Source: a virus. From it: a stretch of DNA of 46,406 bases. The stretch lies in IMG/VR virus record IMGVR_UViG_3300035005_000002, positions 1 to 46,406 of that record. One strand, written 5' to 3'. This document shows, in pieces, positions 6,477-14,753 of the stretch (the first letter of the stretch is position 1; each line of letters starts with the position of its first letter). A model generated the notes under the pieces. The model worked only from the letters and a program-made list of their open reading frames with translations. It was not told where the DNA came from and made no database searches. Position numbers and translations under genes: made by a program.

Positions 6477-7211
6477 ATGGCTTATCAATCAGGCACTCAA
6501 GTGATTAAAGGCGAGCGTGCAGTTATTGAAGTAGCTGGCAAGCCTATTGAAGTGTTCATGTTACCGAACGGAGATTATGTTTACTCTCAAGCTTCTGCCT
6601 GTGAATCCATTGGCAAAGACAGAAATGACTGGTCTAACTATCTACGCAGTAATAAGGGTTCCACGGGTCGTCACCCCTCGGCTGAAACCCCTATTAATAC
6701 GTTAGAGGATTTTGCAGAACCCCCACGGGCTAAGGGTTCCACGGGTCGTCACCAGGGTACTCTGGTATCAATCGGGCGGACTAGAGTAAAGGCGATTAAT
6801 GATGTACAAGTAGCAGCTTACTGGTCTTGGAAGTCTAAGAACGGTAGCGTAGAAGCTGAGGCACTGTTAACCGCATTAGTATCCGAGGCATTAGCCAGAC
6901 GTGCTGACGATGCTTTTGGAATCAAAAAGGCTGAGGCAACCTATGAGCAACAGACAACTACTTTGAGACTAGACCTAATAGAACACGCCAAAGCGCAATA
7001 TATGGCAGGGAATAAAGATGAGGTGTATTCCACACTCAGTGAGACTGAAGAGGAAATAAGTCTACTTATGGTTACTATAGAGCGCCTAAAGTTATCCATA
7101 GACGATCTGGATAACTGGTTGATGCGTCATAAAGACTCAGAGAAGCTAGAGATAGCAGAAAATAGACTAAAAGCACTACTAGGTGTGCCAGTTAGTAAAG
7201 TGGCACAATAG
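6477..7211 (+). CDS. Antirepressor-like DNA-binding protein of a cyanobacterial type
   Basis: The 244-residue product has an N-terminal domain (about residues 15-60) of the kind found in phage and cyanobacterial antirepressor-like proteins (VFMLPNGDYVYSQASACESI...WSNYLR), a middle AAYWSWKSKNGSVEAEALL and LARRADDAFG block (about 120-155), and a coiled-coil C-terminus. Residues 60-95 contain the heptapeptide KGSTGRH twice, encoded by a 23-bp exact repeat (6653-6675 and 6731-6753), an in-frame 78-bp duplication or insertion. The perfect class II operator in its promoter suggests it is a regulator, perhaps of itself. A distant relative lies at 36492. The family is named from pattern memory only. 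Confidence 0.55.
   Translation: MAYQSGTQVIKGERAVIEVAGKPIEVFMLPNGDYVYSQASACESIGKDRNDWSNYLRSNKGSTGRHPSAETPINTLEDFAEPPRAKGSTGRHQGTLVSIGRTRVKAINDVQVAAYWSWKSKNGSVEAEALLTALVSEALARRADDAFGIKKAEATYEQQTTTLRLDLIEHAKAQYMAGNKDEVYSTLSETEEEISLLMVTIERLKLSIDDLDNWLMRHKDSEKLEIAENRLKALLGVPVSKVAQ
6653..6753 (+). repeat. In-frame 23-bp direct repeat inside the antirepressor-like gene
   Basis: The 23-base unit TAAGGGTTCC...GTCGTCACC occurs at 6653-6675 and 6731-6753, 78 bases apart, so both copies are read in the same frame (KGSTGRH). It looks like a recent insertion or tandem duplication. Confidence 0.85.
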
Positions 7212-7242
7212 GGTTAACAGTTAGAGCAAACCAAGTTATAGT
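7212..7242 (+). promoter_or_regulatory. Promoter with variant class I operator
   Basis: TTAACA (7214-7219), 17-bp spacer, TATAGT (7237-7242); operator GGTTAAC-N7-CAAACC-like (7212-7232), more degenerate than the others. The leader TAGATACATAAGCAA and AAGGAGCC match other class I leaders. Confidence 0.75.
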
Positions 7243-7270
7243 AGATACATAAGCAACCAAGGAGCCAACA

Positions 7271-7576
7271 ATGAGCCGTTTAACAACAACACAAGCCCGT
7301 CGTAACTTTACTTCAGTGTTAGCCAGACACAACGTTAATGACTTCCGTTCTGTGACTAACTTAGTATATAGAGAGCTATTCGGGTTAGATGCTAACGGGT
7401 TAAGAGAAGCCCACGGGTTACCTGATGGTACTAACTTACGGGAAAGCCTACCAGGGTTAGATTTAGCAGCTATTACTATGCTTGAAGCGTACGTGGCTAT
7501 CAATATTGATAACTTTAACTCCATTGAAGATGCTATTAGCTACGCGGCTACGGAAGTTAAAGACCTACTCGCATGA
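7271..7576 (+). CDS. Small early protein, unknown (101 aa)
   Basis: The 101-residue product (MSRLTTTQARRNFTSVLARH...) follows a strong AAGGAGCC ribosome site. The basic N-terminus with a helical THTQARRNF-like pattern and the even helix content would suit a small DNA- or protein-binding protein; the C-terminus is acidic. No family recognised. It lies in the cluster of small rightward early genes, each behind its own operator. Confidence 0.6.
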   Translation: MSRLTTTQARRNFTSVLARHNVNDFRSVTNLVYRELFGLDANGLREAHGLPDGTNLRESLPGLDLAAITMLEAYVAINIDNFNSIEDAISYAATEVKDLLA

Positions 7577-7582
7577 ATAAGT

Positions 7583-7620
7583 GACCCGGTGGAAGCTACC
7601 AACTGTACGCCGGGTCGTCC
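7583..7620 (+). other. Intergenic hairpin
   Basis: GACCCGG and CCGGGTC pair across about 20 bases, with an inner TGG/CCA pair, between the gene at 7271 and the next small gene. There is no T-run, so it is more likely an mRNA structure than a terminator. Confidence 0.45.
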
Positions 7621-7643
7621 AATAACCTTAGGGAGTACCAGAC

Positions 7644-7787
7644 ATGACTAATGATAAACGAGAACAAGAAAAACAACAAGTACGCGAGCAATGGGTAAAA
7701 GATGAAGCCGAGTTGCAGATATACAAAGAACAGATAAAGTTATCCAAGGAAGCGGCGGAAAAAGATAGCCGAGGTAGTGGGAGATAG
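7644..7787 (+). CDS. Small highly charged protein (47 aa)
   Basis: ATG 7644 is preceded by AGGGAG at 8-13 bases. The product (MTNDKREQEKQQVREQWVKD...) is nearly all Lys, Glu, Gln and Arg, so a single amphipathic helix is likely. It shares the operon of the gene at 7271. The function is unknown. Confidence 0.5.
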   Translation: MTNDKREQEKQQVREQWVKDEAELQIYKEQIKLSKEAAEKDSRGSGR

Positions 7788-7793
7788 CTTATT

Positions 7794-7820
7794 ATAGTGG
7801 TAGCCTAATACTACCACTAT
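7794..7820 (+). promoter_or_regulatory. Perfect hairpin running into a start codon
   Basis: ATAGTGGTAG and CTACCACTAT form a 10-bp perfect stem with a 7-base loop. The first two bases of the ATG at 7819 lie in the right arm, so the structure should occlude initiation of the next gene. Confidence 0.7.
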
Positions 7821-8052
7821 GGATATACAAAACCAATATAAAGCATTAGAGACTAGCTTGATTGAACTCAGGGCTAGTCTTTCTACTGAGGACGCAGATT
7901 ATATGATAGTCACTACCGCGCTTAGGGCACTTCGGCGATCGCAGATAGCCTATAGCCTAACCCGGTATTCAGATAGCCAGACACCTCTTGATAATAAACT
8001 ACATCCATTACTAACGCCCTCTAAACTTACGCACAAGCGCACGGTGCGTTAA
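7819..8052 (+). CDS. Small protein of unknown function (77 aa)
   Basis: Product MDIQNQYKALETSLIELRAS..., helical in its first 50 residues and basic at the end. Its start is buried in a perfect hairpin (7794-7820), and no ribosome site is visible. The 3' end overlaps the end of the leftward gene at 8011 by 42 bases. The first 35 residues resemble in style the 56-aa protein at 398 (helical pairs, L-E-L-R-A pattern), but this is not firm homology. Confidence 0.45.
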   Translation: MDIQNQYKALETSLIELRASLSTEDADYMIVTTALRALRRSQIAYSLTRYSDSQTPLDNKLHPLLTPSKLTHKRTVR

Positions 8053-8397
8053 TAGTTGATTACGGTCAACCCATAGTACTTGAGTATTTATACCTACCCA
8101 TGAGCCATCTTGGGTGGGTTGAGCATTTAATATAAGTATCCCTTTAGCTAACTCATCCGGCGTGTAAGTCCTAGGGATTCCCTCAACCCATAGATCCTCT
8201 TGGTTAATGTCTACCTGGTTAGCCATAAAGTTTACAATGTCTTGCTTAGTCATTGTCATAACTTTAGGGCGAGGGATTAGCTCTTTAAACACACTACCTG
8301 ATTTTAGGACTACTGTTTGGTATTGCGGGATTCCTAACCGGTCAGCTATGGCGGACATTCGGCTATTAACATCAACTAGTCGGGAAACTAGACTCAC
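8011..8397 (-). CDS. Phage neck or tail-completion protein, unknown family
   Basis: The 128-residue protein is the last gene of the head-tail joining run (8011-9280), which overlaps by four bases with the gp10-like gene. It has an N-terminal helix (SLVSRLVDVNSRMSAIADRL) and a mixed domain (VEGIPRTYTPDELAKGIL, WVDRNQLL). The position between tail completion and tail genes suggests a tail terminator or connector. No family motif is recognised. Confidence 0.5.
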   Translation of the reverse strand: MSLVSRLVDVNSRMSAIADRLGIPQYQTVVLKSGSVFKELIPRPKVMTMTKQDIVNFMANQVDINQEDLWVEGIPRTYTPDELAKGILILNAQPTQDGSWVGINTQVLWVDRNQLLTHRALVRKFRGR

Positions 8398-8906
8398 GGT
8401 CTACCTCCACGGCGTAGAAGTGGTTTAGCGGCTCCTATAATGTCTTTTTGTTTACGCGTCAACTTAGTCTTAGGGTCAAACCCTCTGCGGTTGGAGAAAC
8501 CGCCGGGTACATTATCTGACACTCGGTTACCGTAGGTGGGCTGGTCAGGGGTACCCACCATCTCAGCTATTACTGAGGCTCCTAATGTCCGTCCTAACTC
8601 TTTAGCTAACTCTTGCTCAAACACTAGGCTAATATCAATCAAGCTAGACGTTAGCATTTGCCTAGGTGCCATTTTACGGGTACCTAGTTCTACAAAACCA
8701 GCATAAGGTGTATCATTTAACCATCGGATGCCGTTACCCTCTAACTTAGCCTTCCAGTTACTTTTTAGCTCTCCAGTGTCCACCGGGGTTCTAGCGGATA
8801 CTAAGGCTAACCCAAAGGTTTTAGCCACATTAGCGGCTTTAGTGATTGCCGGGGTGACTTTATTACCTGTAAAAAGTTCCCCAAAGTAGCTTATTTCTGC
8901 GCTCAT
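8394..8906 (-). CDS. Tail completion protein, HK97 gp10-like
   Basis: The core PVDTGELKSNWKAK (about residues 41-54), YAGFVELGTRKMAPRQML (about 67-84) is the typical HK97 gp10 / tail-completion signature, in which a helix is followed by the Y-x-x-x-x-E-x-G-T loop. The 170-residue length is somewhat longer than average, with a basic C-terminal extension (KTKLTRKQKDIIGAAKPLLR). It would cap the tail or join tail and neck. Start and end overlap both neighbours by four bases, which shows a tight operon. Confidence 0.8.
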   Translation of the reverse strand: MSAEISYFGELFTGNKVTPAITKAANVAKTFGLALVSARTPVDTGELKSNWKAKLEGNGIRWLNDTPYAGFVELGTRKMAPRQMLTSSLIDISLVFEQELAKELGRTLGASVIAEMVGTPDQPTYGNRVSDNVPGGFSNRRGFDPKTKLTRKQKDIIGAAKPLLRRGGRP

Positions 8907-9280
8907 GCGTAGTTCCTAACGACTAAGGGGGTGACTGATAAACCCTGAGGGCTTCTACCTAGGTACTTATCAAACTTTAGGGTAACTCCTGATATTTGTT
9001 CTAGCTCTTTAAGCAGCCTAGTACCCTCGGCTTTAGTTATTAGGATGTTACGGTTAAAGTCTACCTTAACGCCCCCCACATCTATAGCCATCGAGTCTTT
9101 ACGGTTCTGTTCTAACTCAGCATCTATCAGTAGCAACTTAGACAGTATTGTCTGCATGTACTCGATGTCATCAGATGTGTAGTCAGGGATCTGTATAGGG
9201 TTACTCGTGTACCTAGGGTCAAACTGGCGCGCCGAATAACCTAATACATAACATAAGTTTTGATTAAACGACAGAGCCAT
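8903..9280 (-). CDS. Head completion / neck protein candidate
   Basis: The 125-residue product is mostly helical (MQTILSKLLLIDAELEQNRK, TKAEGTRLLKELEQISGVTL) and lies between tube and gp10-like genes. This is the position of head-tail adaptor proteins. No specific family is recognised. It overlaps the next gene by four bases and follows the tube gene by five. Confidence 0.5.
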   Translation of the reverse strand: MALSFNQNLCYVLGYSARQFDPRYTSNPIQIPDYTSDDIEYMQTILSKLLLIDAELEQNRKDSMAIDVGGVKVDFNRNILITKAEGTRLLKELEQISGVTLKFDKYLGRSPQGLSVTPLVVRNYA

Positions 9281-9285
9281 AAGTA

Positions 9286-9723
9286 TTACTGATATGTGGG
9301 TAATGAGTTGAATATTAGTACTAACTCAAACACTGCTAAACCTGAAGACTCACGATCCCAGGTGGGATACTTATAATCAGCTAACTGACAGTTAGAATAT
9401 AGGATCTGCTTAGCACCGTCGAAGGGTGAACCAACCAAATCGGACTTAACGGGTTGAATGGCTACGTTAAAGGGCGTAGGGTTAGCCACTTGTTGCTCTA
9501 CCCAGTTAATAACTACCCCATCCTCTTTAGGATCGAAGTTTTTCATTACCGTTAGGTCTTCGAGGCTAAGAAAACCTACGAAAGTCTGTTCTATACCTTG
9601 TTTACCGTCGTTATATTTGATTTTCTCACGGGCTACTTTACCGCCGTTTAATGCCTTCCAATATACCCCTGAGATGTCAGAGATGGTAATGATGGCTTGC
9701 TTTTGAGATATGGGATTTAGCAT
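9286..9723 (-). CDS. Tail tube protein (gp19-like)
   Basis: The 145-residue protein has the size and beta-rich layout of contractile-tail tube proteins (Afp1/gp19 style): an N-terminal beta strand region (AIITISDISGVYWKALNGGK), a central helix (ENL-like NWVEQQVANPTPFNVAIQP) and a C-terminal strand (LAVFELVLIFNSLPTYQ). It has its own late motif upstream and a terminator behind the capsid gene, which suits a highly expressed gene. The family is inferred from size, position and fold pattern. Confidence 0.6.
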   Translation of the reverse strand: MLNPISQKQAIITISDISGVYWKALNGGKVAREKIKYNDGKQGIEQTFVGFLSLEDLTVMKNFDPKEDGVVINWVEQQVANPTPFNVAIQPVKSDLVGSPFDGAKQILYSNCQLADYKYPTWDRESSGLAVFELVLIFNSLPTYQ

Positions 9724-9744
9724 AGTTAAACGTGGTTTAAATAT

Positions 9745-9753
9745 AAATAGTCA
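9745..9753 (-). promoter_or_regulatory. Late-gene motif upstream of tube gene
   Basis: Minus strand TTTGACTATTTATATTT, a variant of the late motif about 20-30 bases before the ATG at 9723. Confidence 0.45.
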
Positions 9754-9760
9754 AATATTA

Positions 9761-9789
9761 AAGCCTCTTAGGTGATTCTAAGAGGCTTA
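9761..9789 (-). terminator. Terminator after major capsid gene
   Basis: AAGCCTCTTAG pairs perfectly with CTAAGAGGCTT around a 7-base loop; on the minus strand it is followed by TTTAATATTT. It separates the capsid gene from the tube gene. Confidence 0.75.
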
Positions 9790-9808
9790 TTAGGCTATAA
9801 GCTAATAC

Positions 9809-10834
9809 TTAAAGTAGCGCACGGATAGCCTGAACCATTCGGCGATTTTCTACTTTCATCTGAGGTATCGTGAACATCTGGAAGGTTAAGGTACCTGGGT
9901 TAGTTTGAGGTAATAACGCCACGTTAATCCGCAAACCCCCTACTTCTGCGGAAGCGATGGTATTAAAGTTATCCTTTAGTCCGAAGCTAGCTAACTGACC
10001 CGCGTCTGCATCAGCTAAGTCAAAAGACATTAACTCGACACATGAGCTATCAAAGGTAACGATTTGTCCTACGGGGCAGTCTTTATCTGTTTTGATAGGT
10101 ACGCCGTCATAATGGCGTTCACCAGGAGCTAAGTCTACAGCCGAGCGAGTTGTTACCCCTGAGATTTGATAGTTACCCGCAATAGTATCAAATAGCTCAT
10201 TATATACTTGGCTAGTTAATGGGGACGTTACGATGGTATTATACATCACCTCCTCTAACTGGAGTACCCGATGGAAATCATACAGGATTTTACGGGTTAG
10301 CGCTCGGTTAGCGCCGGAGGTGTCCAGGATAGGTACCCAGTTAGGGTAAGCCACAGGGTCTATGTTGGCATAAGGTACAGCAGGGTCTAAGACGACTGGG
10401 AAGCCTACAAAGCCACCGTCTGCCGCAATACCTGTACCCGTCCAGATTAGGTTATTAATCTTTTTCCGGATGGTTAGTAAACCTGCCTTGATGTGGTGAC
10501 TAAACAGTCGCTTGATGTTGTTCGTCCCGCGTCTGCGAGCATCCACTAGCTCTACACGGTTAAGCGAGAACTGATGATATACTTTGTAGCTACCAATACC
10601 TAAGTTAGCCTGGATAGTATCACCCGTATTTTGGTCAACGCCTGCTACAGACATAGCTGCTACTGCTACAGCGCTATCGGTAGCAATAACATTCCAGTTC
10701 ATGTCAGTATGGTCAGCAGTCCTGACTCTTCCCTGTGCAGAAAGTAGGTCTAGAGTTACGGCATCCCGTAACCGTAAGTCCACTTCTTGTTCTTCGATTA
10801 TTTTCGCTAATACTTGAGCAGGCGCGTAAGGCAT
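9809..10834 (-). CDS. Major capsid protein
   Basis: The 341-residue protein has the length and order expected of a major capsid protein. It follows a scaffold-like gene, and the pattern VKVYHQFSLNRVELVDARRR, KAGLLTIRKKINNLIWTG (about residues 90-155) and the C-terminal PQMKVENRRMVQAIRALL is of the encapsulin/E-like capsid type (HK97-fold inferred). It has a separate scaffold upstream. A stop-adjacent terminator (9761-9789) and an upstream late motif (10900-10909) suggest high late expression. It has a clean leader of about 70 bases. Confidence 0.85.
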   Translation of the reverse strand: MPYAPAQVLAKIIEEQEVDLRLRDAVTLDLLSAQGRVRTADHTDMNWNVIATDSAVAVAAMSVAGVDQNTGDTIQANLGIGSYKVYHQFSLNRVELVDARRRGTNNIKRLFSHHIKAGLLTIRKKINNLIWTGTGIAADGGFVGFPVVLDPAVPYANIDPVAYPNWVPILDTSGANRALTRKILYDFHRVLQLEEVMYNTIVTSPLTSQVYNELFDTIAGNYQISGVTTRSAVDLAPGERHYDGVPIKTDKDCPVGQIVTFDSSCVELMSFDLADADAGQLASFGLKDNFNTIASAEVGGLRINVALLPQTNPGTLTFQMFTIPQMKVENRRMVQAIRALL

Positions 10835-10899
10835 ATTTCTTTAAGTTAGTGGTTTGAATATGTAGGGCTAACTAGGATCGTTAACCCAAGCAATAATAC

Positions 10900-10909
10900 T
10901 ACTTAGTCA
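10900..10909 (-). promoter_or_regulatory. Late-gene motif upstream of capsid gene
   Basis: Minus strand TTGACTAAGTAGTATTATT, in the intergenic space between scaffold and capsid genes, about 65 bases before the ATG. Confidence 0.5.
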
Positions 10910-10911
10910 AC

Positions 10912-11493
10912 TTACAAGCCCATATCAGATATCATGTCATCTACACTGACATCTTTAGGGTTGACTGGTTGGTTACCTGGTGGTTGTTTTAACCCTGGCG
11001 TTCCCGTACCGTTTTGGTGTTGACTCGGTAAGAAGTGTAGACCTTCAGGAGTACCAAAAAACCGGTCTACGGCTTCCGATAACTTAGAGCCATCCTTTGT
11101 ATACCATTGACCGTCTTTTTGCACAGCGCCATTACGTAGCTCTCGGCTCAGTATTTCACTTACTAACCCTTGGTGTAACACATTACCTTTAGTTGCTAAG
11201 GCATCCTTAAGGTTATTACTAAAATGTAAATCTTCAGCCTCTTTAACCCTCTGCTGCTCTCTGGCTTCTGACTCAGCTAACTTAGCCTCTAGCATTTTCA
11301 AGCGATTAGCCACAGGGTCGGAGTTATCAGGTTCAGGTTCTGATGCAACCTCAAACTGATTTAGTCGATCATTGATGGGTTTAAGTTGCTCATTAAAATA
11401 TGACTCAAACTCTGAAAAAGCACCCTTAAGCGCTACTGGTAAGCTAGCGTTAAAAGTGCTTTGGATTAGTTCTTTGATTTCTTCAGGGGTCAT
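10912..11493 (-). CDS. Capsid scaffolding protein candidate
   Basis: The product is 193 residues from the ATG at 11493 (MTPEEIKELI), preceded by AAAAGG; an upstream TTG at 11523 is less likely. Residues 20-110 are highly charged and coiled-coil-like (NRLKMLEAKLAESEAREQQR), followed by a Pro/Gly-rich C-terminus (TGTPGLKQPPGNQPVNPKDV). That layout and the position between portal/head genes and the capsid are typical of phage scaffolds. Confidence 0.75.
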   Translation of the reverse strand: MTPEEIKELIQSTFNASLPVALKGAFSEFESYFNEQLKPINDRLNQFEVASEPEPDNSDPVANRLKMLEAKLAESEAREQQRVKEAEDLHFSNNLKDALATKGNVLHQGLVSEILSRELRNGAVQKDGQWYTKDGSKLSEAVDRFFGTPEGLHFLPSQHQNGTGTPGLKQPPGNQPVNPKDVSVDDMISDMGL

Positions 11494-11525
11494 AGTACCT
11501 TTTCTTTTATGGTACTTTGTCAAGT

Positions 11526-11732
11526 TTACATAGGGTCTATGAACTGGTTAATGGCGTTTTCAGTCTCTATGGGTTGGTCTTCCATGAATAAGTTAAAGCT
11601 ACCTGCGCGGGTATTTAGGGTAATATATGTCTCCTGCTCAGTAACGCCTATAATATCAAACTGGTCTATGATTATGCTGGTGGTGTCAGTGGAATCTAGG
11701 GATTCAGCCACTTCTAAGGTTATTTGTCTCAT
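11526..11732 (-). CDS. Small head-module protein, unknown (68 aa)
   Basis: The 68-residue protein begins MRQITLEVAESLDSTDTTSI and looks beta-rich (YITLNTRAGSFNLFMEDQPI). It overlaps the start of the head nuclease gene by four bases and lies before the scaffold. Small beta proteins at this position can be capsid decoration or scaffold-associated proteins; no family recognised. Confidence 0.5.
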   Translation of the reverse strand: MRQITLEVAESLDSTDTTSIIIDQFDIIGVTEQETYITLNTRAGSFNLFMEDQPIETENAINQFIDPM

Positions 11733-13135
11733 GGTTTACTAGGGCTGTTAACCTGGTCTTTATTTCTTAAGTCTAGCATTGTTTTATAGGTCTTGTCCAC
11801 TTTCTCTAGTGATTTTTCCCAAAGACTCTTAACCTCTAGCTCTGTTATATCCCCATTACTCAGCCTACGGTTTAGTTCGTTAGTTAACACATTAGACTCT
11901 TTACGGTAGACCTCCCGCCAAAAACTATTACGGAAGTTACTAAACCATGGCTCCCTTCCCCCTTCACCGGTTTTAGGGATGCCAAACTCGGTTAGTTTAC
12001 CAGTATCCGGATGAATACCTAAAGGGTGATTAGCTTCATATAACTTACGGTTGGTGAAGTCGTGAGTACCTCCGGCTAGAACCACTAACTGTCTTTCGGA
12101 TTGTGCTTGTATCTTAATCTCATAGCCCTTAATAGTTTCTCCTTTACGGTTAGTTTTCTCTATGGGGTTTAGTAGCTCCCTCATTTGACTCTTAGCTTCA
12201 TCGAGGGTTATTAGACCTCCCTCGTAATCCTTAGTAACATCACTAAACTGCTTATTAGACCACTGGTCTACGTGATGTATTTGCATCTGACCATAGGGGA
12301 TTTTTTTACCTTGGTCTGTGGTCATTAAAGATTTATCTATAGACCCGTGTAACGTAGGTTTCCATTCAGGGGCAGGGGGGTTAACTGATTTAGCCTCTAC
12401 GTAGCTAGCGTACTTGGCTAGATCATCCATCACTCGTTCGTTACTCATCTCTCTAAGCTTAGGGGATAATGACGGTACTCCTCGTACTAACTCTCCTTGG
12501 AACTCATAGGTCTTATCTTGGCGGTTTAAGACAACCCTTTTACCGTCTACTATTACGGCATATTCCCTATTACGTTCTTTTTTCTCCTTAAAGGTCTTAT
12601 CTCTATCCTTAAGCCGTGGTTGGTTAACCCATAGTTCTACCTTACCGTTTTTTATGGTTATGGTGTCCTGGCTAGCGGGTGGTCTAGCGGTGGGTAGACG
12701 TTTTGCTCTAACCTTGGGTTGTCCAGTGTCCCTTGTGCTGGCTTTAGTCTTCCTAGGTTTCTTAGTGGTACTTTTAGAGAGAACGGGGGGTTTAGCTTTA
12801 GCTTTAGCTTCCGTTCTATCCTTAAGTGCCGACTGCAACCTTTTTCGCTGGTCAATATTTAGTCTTTGATATAGCTCAAGCCGTGCTTGGTATACCGTAG
12901 CTGCTTTTTTAGCAGCATTAAGGGTCATCGATTGCTTTATAATATCGGCGCGGGTGAGCTTACGCGCCGGGGGTGTCCGGTCAAAGCTAAGTCCCTTTAA
13001 TCTTGCTTGCTTATTTCTAACGCTACTACGGCGACCTGTAGCGGTATTAGGTAAATCTAGTGTTTCTGCAAACCGCCCGTTACGGCTTCTAGCGTAGTAT
13101 GTGCGTACTCTTCCGCCACGGATTACTTTAGCCAT
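11729..13135 (-). CDS. Head-module protein with C-terminal HNH-like nuclease domain
   Basis: A 468-residue protein. The N-terminal 160 residues are very basic and Ala/Lys/Arg-rich (KARLKGLSF, KAKAKPPVLSKSTTKKPRKT). The C-terminal half carries an HNH-like pattern: QMQIHHVDQWSNK (about residues 285-297) and LVVLAGGTHDFTNRKLYEAN with HPLGIHP (about 352-380). It lies directly after the portal, where Mu-type minor head (F) proteins are found. MuF-type proteins fused to C-terminal toxins are known from other temperate phages; here I see the nuclease end but not a clear MuF domain. A virion nuclease or injected effector is possible. Confidence 0.55.
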   Translation of the reverse strand: MAKVIRGGRVRTYYARSRNGRFAETLDLPNTATGRRSSVRNKQARLKGLSFDRTPPARKLTRADIIKQSMTLNAAKKAATVYQARLELYQRLNIDQRKRLQSALKDRTEAKAKAKPPVLSKSTTKKPRKTKASTRDTGQPKVRAKRLPTARPPASQDTITIKNGKVELWVNQPRLKDRDKTFKEKKERNREYAVIVDGKRVVLNRQDKTYEFQGELVRGVPSLSPKLREMSNERVMDDLAKYASYVEAKSVNPPAPEWKPTLHGSIDKSLMTTDQGKKIPYGQMQIHHVDQWSNKQFSDVTKDYEGGLITLDEAKSQMRELLNPIEKTNRKGETIKGYEIKIQAQSERQLVVLAGGTHDFTNRKLYEANHPLGIHPDTGKLTEFGIPKTGEGGREPWFSNFRNSFWREVYRKESNVLTNELNRRLSNGDITELEVKSLWEKSLEKVDKTYKTMLDLRNKDQVNSPSKP

Positions 13136-14753
13136 TCAAACCCCCTAGAATCCCTAAGGCTTCCTCTTCAGTAAACCCGTACGCTTCAGCCAAGTCTTTA
13201 GTAGTTACCTCTTTAGTTACTTTGTCAGCATCAGGACTTTCTAAGGTTTCTAAAGGTTCATCCGCGTTACTAATGTCTGCAAAGAGTTCATCTAGCTCTT
13301 TCTTAATCTTTTCTTCATCTTCTGGGCTAGCAGTGCCTACCATAAGTTGGGCTAGTTTCCCGTAGGTAATCTTTTTAGCTGTAGGTGGGACATAGGGTAA
13401 CTCTTCAATAACCGAAAGCTGGTTGATTAAATCTTCCATCTTATCCACGGAGTAGCTACTTAACCCGGTGGCTGTTACCTCAGGTAGCCCTAACATCTTA
13501 GATACTATACGGAGTATTGAGTTATACAAAGATATTACCTGTTGACCGTAGTCCTTCATAGAGTCTTCTAAGAGGCTCATATCCATAGCCTTGGAAGCCC
13601 CCGACTGGTCTAGTACACTTGTATTAGCACTAGCAAAATGTAGGGACACTAACTCCTTAATCTGCTGTTCAATCTTGTCTAGTTGCCCCTGGAGGTTAGC
13701 TAGCGCCGACCCAGTAGACTCTACGAACTGATAACCATTACCTACTAAAATATGTGCGTTACCTGCTAGCCTTAGTTCATTTGCGTAATCTGGCTGCTCA
13801 TAAGTAATCCTAGGGTCATCGCTGGGGGGGACATCGGGGGGGGTGAATAATCGCTGAACTACCCCTGATAAATATCCCGCATCCGTCCAAGCATTTTCGA
13901 TACGCAGGTGCTGTACCTGCTTATTGTAAACTTGTTTACATACCCACTTCTCACTTGGTAGTGTGAGAGTGGTTATCATTCTCTCATTTAGATTATGTTG
14001 CCAGACTTTAGTAGGCTCTAGGTACAGGTTGTCATCATCCCAGGGTAACCATTCTTTTTTCTTAGCGTCCCATACAGACTTTAGTGTGTCGTAGTAGTTA
14101 CCCTCGCTATCCTTAGCCACCTTGAGTTTTACCTCAGCTTCATAAATAATATTCTCGTTTAATCCCCAATAAGTCCATCGACAAATAGTCTTAGGTTGCT
14201 GGAATGGCGCTACTTCTGGGTAGTAGTGCTTAGAAATAGCCCAGTCATCACCCCAGTAAGGGATATCTAAAGGGTCATATAAAACTACATAGGGGTTATT
14301 AGGTAACCCCTGGGATTCATAGGCAGTTCTAGGAGTGACACCCAAGTCTGGACGGTCTACTGCTGCCCAAATCCTTGAGTAGTAAAGTAAACCATTAAAT
14401 ATTTCGTGTAGTAGGTTAGCCTCTTTACGCTTGGCAACTTTAGGGCTAGCATTATTGGCTCTAAAATCAGACCAGAAATCATTATCAGCACCACTAAGGT
14501 GTACAGGGCTACCTGCAAGCTTGGCTGAGTACTTGTTGACCGCATCAGACATCACGGGCGTGTATGAGAACTTCTGAAGACGCATATGATAGAGTTCGCT
14601 GTCTTCGTCAGGTCTCTTAGGTAGATAAAGTTGCACATTACGCTTGATGGCACATACACCCTCCTTGAGATCCTTGATAGTACGCCAAATAGAGCTGTGT
14701 GCCACATAATCCGGATGTTGTATTTCTAAGTCTCTAAGCCTTCTGGTTGACAT
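13128..14753 (-). CDS. Portal protein
   Basis: The 541-residue product matches a portal of the DUF4055/SPP1-like type: HPDYVAHSSIWRTIKDLKEG at 13-32, YLPKRPDEDSELYHMRLQKF near 43-62, NPYVVLYDPLDIPYWGDD near 152-169, and a long C-terminal helix block with a QGQLDKIEQQIKELVSLHF tunnel-loop-type helix (about 358-376). It lies between the terminase and the head nuclease gene, the standard order. The start codon is part of the -35 box of the divergent promoter at 14747-14775, which is unusual. Confidence 0.85.
   Translation of the reverse strand: MSTRRLRDLEIQHPDYVAHSSIWRTIKDLKEGVCAIKRNVQLYLPKRPDEDSELYHMRLQKFSYTPVMSDAVNKYSAKLAGSPVHLSGADNDFWSDFRANNASPKVAKRKEANLLHEIFNGLLYYSRIWAAVDRPDLGVTPRTAYESQGLPNNPYVVLYDPLDIPYWGDDWAISKHYYPEVAPFQQPKTICRWTYWGLNENIIYEAEVKLKVAKDSEGNYYDTLKSVWDAKKKEWLPWDDDNLYLEPTKVWQHNLNERMITTLTLPSEKWVCKQVYNKQVQHLRIENAWTDAGYLSGVVQRLFTPPDVPPSDDPRITYEQPDYANELRLAGNAHILVGNGYQFVESTGSALANLQGQLDKIEQQIKELVSLHFASANTSVLDQSGASKAMDMSLLEDSMKDYGQQVISLYNSILRIVSKMLGLPEVTATGLSSYSVDKMEDLINQLSVIEELPYVPPTAKKITYGKLAQLMVGTASPEDEEKIKKELDELFADISNADEPLETLESPDADKVTKEVTTKDLAEAYGFTEEEALGILGGLNG

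Noticed and set aside
11493-11523. TTG start of the scaffold at 11523
   Set aside because: The ATG at 11493 is preceded by AAAAGG and begins a typical helical N-terminus; the extra ten residues look like leader sequence.
12658-12869. Frames inside the head nuclease gene on both strands
   Set aside because: Shadows of a low-complexity Lys/Arg-rich coding region.
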